Below are positions 53,894 to 64,000 of a DNA stretch of 64,000 nt, piece by piece; position 1 is the first letter of the stretch; each line of letters starts with the position of its first letter. The stretch covers positions 17,262,445 to 17,326,444 of the forward strand of contig CM055113.1 in assembly GCA_029204225.1 (NCBI GenBank), in the 5' to 3' direction. The DNA is from Diphasiastrum complanatum (Eukaryota > Streptophyta > Lycopodiopsida > Lycopodiales > Lycopodiaceae). The position numbers and the translations under genes were made by a program. The notes under the pieces were generated by a model. It worked only from the letters and a program-made list of their open reading frames with translations, did not search any database and was not told the origin of the DNA.

Positions 53894-55940
53894 TAGTACC
53901 CCGTGGTACCCGCCGGTACCATATCAGTGGTACCGCCGGTACGGTACCGCCCTTAGACCCGCGGTACCAGGGCGGTACCATTTTTAGTATTTTTTTTTTC
54001 TAAATATTTTTAATAATTTCTTTTGCATATTAACTACCAAAAAAGGACAAAAAAAAGTAAAAAAAAGGGGTTCTGGGTGTAAAAAAAGAGGGTACAGTAC
54101 ACGATGCAGGGGACTGGTGCAGTGGCACATGGGCACTGCGGGTGAGCACACCGAGGGGCCAATGGGAGACCAACACAGGGGGGTAGCAACACATGGGGGC
54201 AAGTACAGAGGCACATGAACGTCCAACACTGAATATAATATGGAAAATGGTCTGAATACAGTGTTCGACCATCTGGCCGCCAAACATGGAACATGATATG
54301 AAACTGCTAAAAATAAAACAACAGAGCCACAATCAATGCTCTGGCTCTGACTCAGACGAATGCTCTGGAGACAACTCAGGGCCCTGAGCTGACTCTCGCA
54401 GCCGATATCTGTGCCCGTCTGGAGCTGGCATGGGCTGTGTATCAGAAGAGGAGGACTGGTCACTAGCATCATCCCAATCTGCCTCCGCATCAGCCCCCAA
54501 GCAAGCCAAACCAGCAACACCTGCTCCAGCTCACTGTAATGCTGCACCTCTAGCTGTACCTGGAGCCCTGCGTGGTCGTCCTCTCCTCCCAGGCAGTTTC
54601 TGTGCCTTGCCTTTCTTGTTCGGGGCACCCTTGGGCCTTCCTGGTCTCTTGCGGACAAGAGGAGCTGTCAATGCCTCGTCACCCCCATGCAAATCACCTA
54701 GCTGGCTAGGCTAGGCCCAAGCTGAGGCCGGCTGGGATAGGGAAGCAAAAGAGGGAACTCCCTGTGCAGCTGAGCAAGGATGATGAGCTCCTGAAGTGTG
54801 TGCCCGTGGGGCTGCTGTTGGTGGAGGGACTGGCTGTAAAGGAGGCAAGTACAACGGCGATATGTACTGAAAGGGGCGCTGCGGTGGCCGGTACTGGTAC
54901 ATCCTGGGTGCTGCCAAAGGGGGAGCCAGTGGAGTGGGTGCTGCCAAAGGAGGAGGACGTGGAGTGGGTGTTGCCACTGGAGGAGCCACTGTGGATGTGG
55001 GCACTGCGAGAGAAAACCTGGGCACAGATGGTGGCCTGCCATGGAGACCTGGTGCTGCAGAAGTGGACGGCGATGGAGGGGCTGCAAGCCTGAATGGCAT
55101 CGGTGGCACTGGAGGAGCTGTGCGGCGCACATATACCCTCTGAGGAGCTGGAGGAACTGTGGGCACCTCGTGCGGCTGCTCTGGCTGTGACTCTGTATAT
55201 GGCATGCTGGCAAGAGATGAAGGGGTGCCCTGACACTCGGCATCTGCTGGGCCTCTGAATCAAATGTGGCAATCAGGTCGTCCAGCTGGGCATCTGAATA
55301 CAAATGCTTTGGGCTCTGGGCCTCATCTTGTGCACCATCCACAAAATCATCCTGTGCACCAACCTCTGAATCATCCCGTGCCTCATCATGTGCACCCTGT
55401 AGACCCTGCATGGCCTCCCAATCTGTGCAATCAAAGTCATCTGGTGCCTCCTCTGGTGTGTTGTCGTAGTAACGGCCATGACTCTGTGCTGCACGCATCC
55501 AAACACCTGCGGGACCGGCATCTAAACCACTCTGCCCTCTATCAAGAGCCTCCTCCATCATGTCGACATAGGTAGGTATGCCACTGCCCCCCCCTGTGTG
55601 CCCTGCCTGTCTACCGGTATAACCTATGCCATGTGTCCCACCTCTGCCATGTGATGCACCTATGACCCCTGCCCGTGGCGTGTGCCCTGCACCTGTATAA
55701 TCTGCCTCATCCCTCTCTAGTCTGGCAAACACAACCCGAATGGGCTCATCCTCGTCATGCTCATCCTCTGACACTGGCTCATCTGCCTCATACAATGGAG
55801 GCTCTCTGTGCTCAAGCCCAAGCTCTCTCTCTCATCTCGGCAAGCTCCCTCTCTCTCTCTGCCATCAACTGTGTGCCCAGGTCATCTACAGGCATGGGAT
55901 GGGTGCTGTCCGTAGGCAAGTCGACCTGGTGCTCCAAATC
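53892..55940 (-). mobile_element. 3' part of a second hAT-like element
   Basis: The left end reads CATAGTACCCCGTGGTACC, followed by repeated GGTACC/GGTAC subterminal motifs up to about 53980, the layout seen at the ends of the first hAT. A transposase C-terminal region follows on the minus strand. No matching right end was found; the sequence gives way near 55940 to copia, so the 5' half is missing. Confidence 0.7.
54535..55795 (-). pseudogene. hAT transposase C-terminal region, frameshifted
   Basis: The minus strand codes an acidic stretch (SEDEHDEDEP), a Gly/Arg-rich linker, DMMEEALDRG, TPEEAPDDFDCTDWEAM and DAQLDDLIATFDSEAQ. After a shift comes a Pro/Ala-rich block, and then two AT-hook-like basic motifs (KRPGRPKG, GRRGRPRR) near 54560-54650. 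Acidic, low-complexity and RGRP-rich tails occur in plant hAT transposases with DUF659, and the first hAT here has one too. No BED, DUF659 or dimerisation core is present, so assignment rests on composition and the hAT-like end at 53892. Confidence 0.6.
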
Positions 55941-55944
55941 TGAT

Positions 55945-56030
55945 ATCAAATGCTCATGGTGTGGAACTGGTTTACTGTCACATAGATTCCGTGGAGGCTG
56001 ATATTTTCACTAAGGCATTGCCGAAGGGGA
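55945..56030 (+). pseudogene. copia RNase H C-terminus
   Basis: The plus strand reads LVYCHIDSVEADIFTKALPK, the conserved end of copia RNase H, followed by a purine tract (GAAGGGGAG). Confidence 0.85.
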
Positions 56031-56389
56031 GTGTTGGAAATCAACAGTCCTCATCGATCTTGTACATATTCTAAATTGCTATATTTACTTTTCTATATTT
56101 AATTTTAATAACAAAGCAGAACACACTGCGGAAGTGTTTAATCTACATATTTTCATGGGTTTCTTGCACAACCATGAAACTTGCACTTTTACATGAGATT
56201 TTTGCACAATCCAAAGACCTGCAGAGCTATACATGACCGTGAGTACAGAGTATCAACTTAAGAAGAGCATTTGATTTCAATTGAATCACCTTGATTTTAA
56301 CTTGGCATCCTTCGTGGGAGCTAACTCAAAGGGAGCTTTCAATGAAGTTGGACTCCAGTTAGGTTCCCAACTTTGCAGCTTAGTTTTAT
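56031..56389 (+). repeat. Probable 3' LTR after the copia RNase H end
   Basis: TGTTGGAAATC follows the purine tract at about 56031. No partner LTR is present; the right limit is set only by the next element. Confidence 0.5.
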
Positions 56390-57947
56390 ATGATAGCTCA
56401 AATACCAATTTTGAAAGATAATTGAATTTCAACGTGCTTAGTCCTAGAATTGAATCTAGGATTGGGAAGAAAGTGCTCTGCAGCTAGAATTGTCACAATA
56501 AATGGTAGTTGGATTATGATGCCTGAAGTCAAGACCTTGTAAGAACTATCATAGCCAGATTGCCTCCTTTGTTGTTTGTATTGCTGATACATACTCAGCC
56601 TCAATTGGGGATAACCAAATTAATTTTTCTTTTCTACTTTCCAAGAAACAGCTCAAGTAGAAAACAATATCCTTAATTGGACATTTTCAAGAACACCTCC
56701 CCAATCTAAATCAAAATAGCTGAACAAGGAAACAACAGCATCTTTGGTACCATTGTAGCATAATAGGTTATCTTTAGTACCTTGTACATATTTCAAAACC
56801 CTCCTTAACAGTTTTCCTTAACAATTTGGAAGCCCGAACTAGACACGAAATGGCTGAGTGTGCTTACCATGTAAACCAAGTTGGTCTTGTGCAGACCATT
56901 GCATACACCAGGGATCCTATCAATGATTCGTAAGGATATTGCTTCATGTCCAAAATCTCAATTGGTGTCTTAGGACACATCTCTTGACTGAGCTCAAGGC
57001 ATGGATCCATTGGTGACTCAATGGGCTTAGAGTCAACCTTCTTGTACTTCTCAAGCATTGTGGGTTGATGTATATCAGCTTTTTGGATCTATCACAAATA
57101 GCTTGAATACCAAGAATACAATGTATTGGTCCAAGATCAAGCACATCAAACTATAAAACCTCCAGTCTAGTATTATTCAAAAGATCGATGTTAGTGTTCA
57201 ATAATGCATCATCAACATATAACTCAATAATGCCAAAATGTCAAAACAATCATGCTTGATACATGCATTGGAATCTGCAGCACTGAGTGAAATTATATGC
57301 TAAGAGATAATTGTTAATCCTTTGAAACCAAGCTCTAGGAGCTTGCTTAAGCCCATAAAGAGCTTGTGCAACTTATAGACTTGATGTTTGTGGCCCTCCG
57401 GAACAAAATCTTCAGGCTAATACATATGGAATTTTCTTGAGCATAACCATTCAACAATGTCGTATGAACATCCATTTGATGATCTTCGTTGCAACTATAG
57501 CCAACAAGGTTCGAATAGATGATGACTCAATGATAGGATCAAAATTATCATCTATCTAGTCGATATTTGGGATCTAAGAGTAGCCTTTAGCTATTAATCT
57601 GACTTTTTATTTTGAGATAGAGCCGTCTGGATTGTACTTGCGCTTGCAAATCCATTTGCAAATAATTTTTCTTTTGGATAGTGACCGACAAGATTCCAAG
57701 TTTTGTTCTTGTGAATTATATTCACTATCCATAACAGCTTTTCACTAATCAGCATTAATGTTTGAGAGTGCATCTTGAACAGTCTGAGGCTACTTGACTG
57801 CTGTCCACAAAGCTTGAGGAGTATATCGCTTTGGCGGATGCCTCATCCTAGTAAAGCTCTTGAATTGTTGTGGCTGCTCAAGGTCTGAATCTGAAAATTC
57901 AGATTTGAAGTGGAAGGTGCATTGACTACAAGTATGACATAAGTACG

Positions 57948-58632
57948 TGTCAAACTCCAATCTGAAACTTTACTCTAATCCTAGCACATCAAGTACACAT
58001 AGATCTGAAACTTCGATCCTTGTTGACTTTCCCCGCATGTACAAATCATCCGAAAGCATAAAACATGGTGGAGCTGGCTGCCTTGTCTCCTCCCAACCTT
58101 TGCTGCATAGATTATGATGAGGAATGCCTCTCCCTAGACTCACTTATGAGCAATCCTCAAGCACCCCTTAACCCTGAACCTTCCTAACGTCAACACATGG
58201 CCAATTCCATGCACAGTCGACACTTGCCACTTGGCACCCTACACATAGGCAAGTGAGTAGGCTTCTCTATACTTTTAGAAGACTCTGGGTATCACTGATC
58301 ATGTTATCAGGTATGTTTGTTCACACAGACCCTAAAGAGCTCAAGTCTTCACATTCTTTGTATGTGATTTTTCGTATACATAATTTTTTACAACAAGGCT
58401 GCATCAAAGGAGGTCAGCCTAGCCACTCCTAATAAATGACCCAGTACCCCATGCCAAAGCTAAGCACGACTCTCTGAGGTCCAATGCCAACTAATTACAA
58501 TTTATTTACAAATTACTTACAAAGGTCACAACAGGCCGATGAATTAGCCATTTCAGTAATTACAGAAATTACAAAATGTACATCTGTCACTGAATACTGT
58601 AAATAATCGGGACAGGGAGTATAAGCTCTAAC
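57948..58632 (-). repeat. 3' LTR of gypsy C
   Basis: Plus-strand ends TGTCAAACTCC and GCTCTAACA; a polypurine tract (TTGAGGGGGAAGGGA, reverse strand) follows on its right. Confidence 0.88.
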
Positions 58633-58639
58633 ATCCCTT

Positions 58640-61500
58640 CCCCCTCAAAAAAAGACATCGTCCGCGATGACAAAACTAGGGTACTGTGAACACAAACCGT
58701 GTGCGGTCTCCCAGAAAGCATCTGGTCTTCCATGCCAAGCAACTAAATATATCAAAGATCAAGCATTAACACAGACATTTCTCTTGCCTATCCAATATCC
58801 TTGTTGGCTCATGGATCTCCTCTACATGCTCTTGAATAGAGTCACAAGTAACTCACCTTCGTACATCGGAGTTGTCGACAACAACTGGCCTAATCAAGCC
58901 TCCTACAATGACCAACATCCCATACTACTGGCAATCACACTTGGCTCTCACTAGCACCACAATTGCTTGTCTTAATTTTTTTCAACTAATCAATCATTTC
59001 ACCCATTGAGTTAGAAATCAGTTGTACTAGGCACTTTGAGGAATTCCCACCGTAAGAAGAGTAGTAGATCTAAAACCATATTGGGCCACCACAAGTTACA
59101 TAGGATCATCTCATAAGTCCAATCCACACCAAGATGGTACTATCATGACATAAATGCAAAATCTCCCTACACAGCCCTTTACTAACTGGAATGGGGAGTT
59201 TGTCATTTCCTTTAACTATACCATTTGCCATGGTATACTTTAGGCAAGTGTGAGCAAAGAGATTAGAGTTCTCTTTCTGAAACTCTACTTGGCCAAGATT
59301 TACCTCTGTCACAACTTCCTTACAATAAACAACGAGGATCCTCTTGCTTAATCTATTTGATCTCAGCAACTAGGTCATTCTCTATGACCACAAGAGACAT
59401 TTGATCCAATATACGAGATAATGCATCAGTCACACAACTTTCAACAACTTCCTTTACCGAATTTCCATGTGAACTTCCTACGTCAATTCAGCCCACCTGG
59501 CTAATTGCAGAAATACATAAAAACGTCATGGTCGGTAAATACGAACCCGCACCACACAAATAATGTCTCCATACTTTCAAAGCATGGACAATGGCATAGA
59601 ATTCTTCTGAGCAAGGATGAGCTTCTCGCTCTCAAAAGCATATGGCCTACCCTCTTGCATCAAAATTGTTCCAACGACGACATCACTCGCATCCGTTACT
59701 TTGAAAAATGGTTTCTGAGGGTCTACCATCTTTAATGTGACAAAGTCAGCCACAGCTTGTTTCAAAGCGTCGAAACTTCGCTGCTGAACTTCCGTCCACT
59801 TATTATTCTATAGCATATCAGTCAAAGGTGCAGCCATGTGTGAACAACCCTTCACACCTTGCAATAAAATCAAACCAATCCAAGAGAGCCTCTCAGTACC
59901 GTCAAGTCTGTAGGTTAGGCCACGAAAGGAGAACAACAACTTTCCTTGGACTCGATTTTATGCCTTCAGCTAACACGATAAAACCCAAATATGCCAACTT
60001 TCATTATCATAAGAAAACAAGATGTTATCCCTCAGGGTTGACAAAACACTTCAAAGGTGAGTTACATGCAACATGTCTCCACAACTATAAACCAAAACAT
60101 CATCCATGAACGATATGAGTACATCTTTCATCAACATCATACATGTTGATGGGGCGTACGTCAATCTGAAAGGCGTAACAAAAATTCAAAGTGACCGATA
60201 CAAGTTCTAAAAGCAGCCTTATGTGCATGCCCTTCACGAACTCTGAGTTAGTGATATCCATTTTTCAAACAACTTTGCTAAAACAATAGCACCGTACAAT
60301 ACCAAATCATCAATATGCAGAATAGGATATTGATGCTTGGCAAACTCTTTGGACATTTTGCGTCCCATACCGTCTTTTGCTCCTGGGGAGTTTAAGCGTC
60401 GATAAGCCCACACAAATACACCATGACCTGTCTGTTGATCTAGGTTCCTAAGTAAGTGAATTTGTTCTTGCCATATGTTACTTTTGCAACCAGCAGTAAA
60501 CATATCAAACAAAAACAAAAGCACATATACTCATAGCGAACCCCCACATACTAAGCTGCCATAATCAAAGGTCCTGGAGGCACATCGGGAAGTGAATGGA
60601 TTCTACCATCACGCTGAAACTCATACACATGAGTACCCCAAGCGATGAAGAGCTTCTGTGCTACGTGCTAATATATCCCCAATACCACATCAAAACACAC
60701 CAAACAATCGACTGTGTACTTCTACAGGGATGGTTGTGTGCTCACATTCAACCTTTCAATCAAAGTCAAGTATGTTATGGGACGACCTAGTGTCAAGTGG
60801 AACACAAATTCTTACCACACATCTATCCAGTCATAACAATCATACAATTGTGGCAAAAGAAATAACATCAACCTTACCTGATTATTGACACTCTCACAAG
60901 GTGAAGAGTACTTCCCTGCAGTTCATCCTGCTCCAGCTCTTCAATAGCCATAGGTGCTCGTGCCTACTTCACTAGAAAATTGCATGAAGTCCACATTGGA
61001 TTCCGTGGACATTCCTTCCACATGCATCCTCCCAAGTAACCAAACCAAAATGAAACTTTCACATTTTGAACACTCTTGGTCGTGTGCATTAGCAACAAAG
61101 ATCACGGGCCCCTTTTGAACATCAGATTGCCCATACAATCGCTGTTCCTAGAAGCTACAGCTACTTGTTGCACTATAAGACTTTGACCTCTTTGGACACT
61201 AGACCGCCCATACGATTCTCTGCCCTCAAAAGCCCTACTCCTCCTTTCAGGTCACCTTGAAACTTGCCTTTGCACAAATTGACTCTTAAACCTTTTGAGA
61301 ATCTTCTTATCCCAAGGCCAAGGCTCATCACTAAGCTTATTACCGTATTTCAAACACAGAGCTATCTGAACTGCTCCTTGAAGGTTACGAGTCTTCTTTA
61401 CAACGAAAGGTTTTGAGACTTCCATGCAAGCCCTCCACAAAATGAAACAATTGAACAATCCTGTGAGAATCTTGATGTCTTCAAAGTTCAAGGATTTGTT
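58640..61500 (-). pseudogene. gypsy C gag-pol remnants
   Basis: From the 5' side: a gag-like piece near 61250-61490; a pre-RT segment (NIWQEQIHLLRNLDQQ) fused to PILHIDDLVLYGA near 60300-60490; RNase H with KVTDASDVVVGTILMQEGRP near 59640-59720; and the linker HLCHDSTILVWIGLMR near 59110-59170, where the integrase finger should begin. A chromodomain-like piece follows near 58645-58760. Each block is recognisable by comparison with gypsy B in this window. The RT catalytic motif and the integrase D-D-E core are absent. Confidence 0.8.
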
Positions 61501-62097
61501 GAAAAATCACCATAGCATCCACCTTGGCTGCCACTTCCTCAACCCTTGTCAATCTTGCACTCGTACCTTCTTGTGGATCCATAATCACAATGTTGCAGAC
61601 ATGTCCACCCGATTAGAGGTCTAAAATGTGGGGAAAAAAGGGCTTCTGACTCACAAAACTATCTCCAATTAAACGCACCACGTCTGTCCTGGTTGGTACA
61701 GCATACTGTAGTCGATTCCTAGTTGTCCAATTGTCCAAATCAGCAAAGATAAGGCCCTTCCGCACTAAGCTAGTACACAGCCAACCACAAGTTATTTGCG
61801 CGATTTCGGCGAAGATTTGGGGTCAAAATCACAGATTCCAGTCCCTCGAGGCTCTATCAGCGCTGGACCTGCAGCCTAAAAATCAGAATTTTTACACTTC
61901 GCTTGATCCATTTTCCGGTTCAAAAATTGCTCACTTTCCTGCTATCCTTCAGCATTGTTGGCTCCAATTTCCGCAAAATTTCACAACCTGCAAAATTTCA
62001 TGACCTTTTGATGCTTCCGATCAGCGATGGTCCATCTAGGGTATTTCTGAAAAATTTGCAGCTATCTTCTCAACACAAGCTTTGCTCTGCTACCAAA

Positions 62098-62879
62098 TGT
62101 CAGACTGAAATCTGAAACTTTACTCTAAACCTAGCACATCAAGTACACAGATCTGAAACTTCGATCCTCATTAAATTCCCCGCATGTACAGAACATCAGA
62201 AAGCATGAAACACAGTGAAGCTGGCTGCCTTGTCTCCTCCTAACCTTTGCTGCATAGATTATGATGAGGAATGCCTCTCTCTAGGCTCACTTATGCACAA
62301 TCCTCAAGCACCCCTTAACCTTGACCCTTCCAAACGTGCATAGATTATGATGAGGAATGCCTCTCTCTAGGCTCACTTATGCACAATCCTCAAGCACCCC
62401 TTAACCTTGACCCTTCCAAACGTCAACTCATGGCCAAACATGCACAGTCGACACTTGCCACTTGGCAGTACCCTGACACATAGGCAAGTGAGTAAGCTGA
62501 CACTCATACATTGGACCGAGTGTCCCAATGAGCACGTGACATGTCACGTTTGACCAGTCAACCCTGACATGTGTCACTCATTCATTGGACCAAGTGTCCT
62601 AGTAAGCATATGACACGTGTCTTGTTGACTAGTCAACTCTCCTACTTTTAGGAGATCAGTCTAGTCACTCCTAATAAATGAGACAGTACCCCCCCCATGC
62701 CAAAGCTAAGCACAACTCTTTGAGGTCCAATGCCAACTAATTATAGTTTATTTACAAATTACTTACAAAGGTCACCACAAGCCGATGACTTAGCCATTTC
62801 AATAATTACAAAAATTACAAAATGTACATCTATCACTGAAAATTGTAAATAACCAGGACAGGGAGTATAGGCTCTAACA
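62098..62879 (-). repeat. 5' LTR of gypsy C, with an 86-bp tandem duplication
   Basis: Matches 57948-58632 but is longer: 62251-62336 is repeated as 62337-62422. It also contains an extra subrepeat of the CACATGTCA / GGACCAAGTGTCC type. Confidence 0.9.
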
Positions 62880-63330
62880 GTATGTTGATCATGATTAGAG
62901 CTTGATGGAACAATCTATGATGGTCTGCCTTTGAAATCAAATAGTTTGTGTTTTAGGAAAACAACTACTTAATATATGAACACTTTGCCAAGAACAGAAT
63001 CATACACTTTGTGTTGCATTGGATAACTGATAGATATGCACTTTGTACTCGTAGGATGTCATCGCTTTTTCAAAGATGTGTAGGGACTTGTGCATAACAC
63101 ACGATTCCAAACACTTTGAGGAGCTTGACAGAGGGCTTGGTACCTAACTGCGACTCCTCTAATGTCACGTCATCAATGACCTTGATACAACAATAATTTT
63201 CAACCTATGTCATCATCACTATCGCCTAAGCCAGACCTTCTTGGAAGATTGGAGTTTGATAGTTATGGTCGGTTGTGTTATAGCTTCTTGGCATAGACTA
63301 GTTTGGGCAACACTAGTTTGACTTAACCTC

Positions 63331-63690
63331 CCAGCTGTAGAGTTCAATCTAAGCTCACCCTCTAAGTGTGAGGGTCTACAATGACATCCGAGATCAATAC
63401 CTTAGATAGTAGCTACTAGCTATGGTGACACGTATCACCATAGCCCAACCCCACTCATGGGTGGTGCGGTAAGACTTTGATCTTAATGTCCTATTTAAAA
63501 CTAAAGCGATCAATCTATCATTAGTTGATGAAATACACATAGCGTAGCCCTTAGCTACCCTCTTTTAATTTGGTGCAAGTTACTTTTAGGCATGACACCA
63601 CAAATTGTCCTCTAGGTGCTACTTTTGCATGAACTCCAACTCATAATAGACTTATTTAGAGCTATCATGTGTTCCACCCTAGTGACCTCT
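63331..63690. other. Anonymous sequence
   Basis: No clear coding segment is seen. It may be further decayed copia sequence. Confidence 0.4.
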
Positions 63691-63989
63691 TAACTTTAAT
63701 TGGGCAGCTACACAACACACGACATTACATCGTGAATTTCTTCAAGGAGTTCTTTGTTTCGAGTCATTGCAGAATGATTTGCCCTGGTGACTCCAGTACA
63801 CACAAGGTCGAGGGACAAGGAACAATACTTATCAGTTTTTATATCTCTGTTGTCCTATATGTTTCAAATTTGACATCTTCGAGCTTTCAACAATTCAAGC
63901 ATATGACCGAGAACCATACTGGGCGAAATTTCAAGGCTCTGCTAACCAATGGACGGGGAGAGTTCATTCTCATAGAGATAAATGATTAG
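63690..63989 (+). pseudogene. copia protease-integrase fragment, internally deleted
   Basis: Reads PGDSSTHKVEGQGTILIS, the segment after the protease active site in copia (L-G-D-N-S-T-x-x-V-x-G-x-G-T). It then passes with a deletion to FQQFKHMTENHTGRNFKALL and NGRGEF, the integrase core around the second Asp (here N-G-R-G-E-F). It continues toward the window end. Confidence 0.78.
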
Positions 63990-64000
63990 CTTGATGCAAG

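Larger units (their letters stand above)
57948..62879 (-). mobile_element. Ty3/gypsy element C, deletion derivative related to gypsy B
   Basis: LTRs at 57948-58632 and 62098-62879 share the family blocks of gypsy B. Flanks GTACG (57943-57947) and GTATG (62880-62884) differ by one C-to-T change. The primer-binding site (TTTGGTAGCAGAGC, reverse strand) adjoins the right LTR. The minus-strand interior holds scattered gag, RT, RNase H and chromodomain pieces; the integrase core and much of RT are missing. It inserted into the older copia relic. Confidence 0.88.
56390..63330 (-). pseudogene. Decayed copia pol (integrase to RNase H), split by gypsy C
   Basis: On the minus strand, from high to low coordinates: an integrase C-terminal segment (KPSVKLLKVFGIVCYAQVP near 63075-63140) and a following KVHIYQL-like part; then gypsy C interrupts (57948-62879). 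After it comes RT with YGL-like and LYVDDALLN segments near 57210-57360, MLDLGPIHCILGIQ near 57100-57144, the LIGSLVYAMVCTRPT block near 56880-56940, and RNase H with EAEYVSAIQTTKEAIW near 56540-56600. Stops and frameshifts are frequent. The pieces on the two sides of gypsy C are consecutive parts of one pol gene. Confidence 0.83.

Noticed and set aside
54764-55943. Plus-strand ORFs rich in Gly, Val and Trp
   Set aside because: Antisense of the second hAT transposase C-terminal region.

Overview
This is nuclear DNA of a land plant with a large, repeat-rich genome. The evidence is a spliced dehydroascorbate reductase (DHAR) gene of plant type, Ty1/copia and Ty3/gypsy chromovirus LTR retrotransposons primed by initiator-Met tRNA, hAT DNA transposons, and long GA/CT/AT microsatellites. 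A fern, gymnosperm or other large-genome lineage fits; the sequence alone does not decide. There is no sign of bacterial, organellar or CRISPR sequence.

The one recognisable host gene is DHAR on the minus strand. Four coding exons (37646-37736, 18977-19120, 18432-18549, 17506-17646) join in perfect codon phase. The first two are separated by an 18.5-kb intron, mostly filled by nested transposons. The 5' exon and the C-terminal exon were not found.

Layout: 1-2000, a GA microsatellite and the 3' end of a copia element. 2037-4235, a small RT-less LTR element with an unidentified ORF. 4267-10423, a nearly complete young copia element (minus) with target site duplication ATTTG. 10429-13860, mostly anonymous sequence. 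13863-14849, a hAT-like non-autonomous element carrying a fragment of the DNA-repair gene FANCI. 15508-17110, a small related MITE, a gypsy LTR relic and a LINE relic. 17506-37736, DHAR, whose giant intron holds gypsy B (19642-32039, plus), gypsy A (20726-27014, minus) nested inside it, a hAT MITE in the 3' LTR of gypsy B, LTR relics and a decayed hAT gene. 38216-41762, a gag/protease-only LTR element. 43274-53847, a hAT transposon with intact ends whose transposase exon is split by a young copia element (45866-51357). 53892-55940, the 3' part of a second hAT. 55940-64000, copia relics, one split by a third gypsy (57948-62879).

The most unusual object is the copia element at 45866-51357. Its two LTRs appear identical and its target site duplication is perfect, so it moved recently. 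It carries one uninterrupted 1195-codon frame in which gag and protease are canonical, but the integrase/RT part is shortened and strongly altered and lacks the YVDD catalytic motif. It looks like a non-autonomous lineage that keeps a long ORF. The FANCI capture and the 18.5-kb DHAR intron are the next most interesting items.
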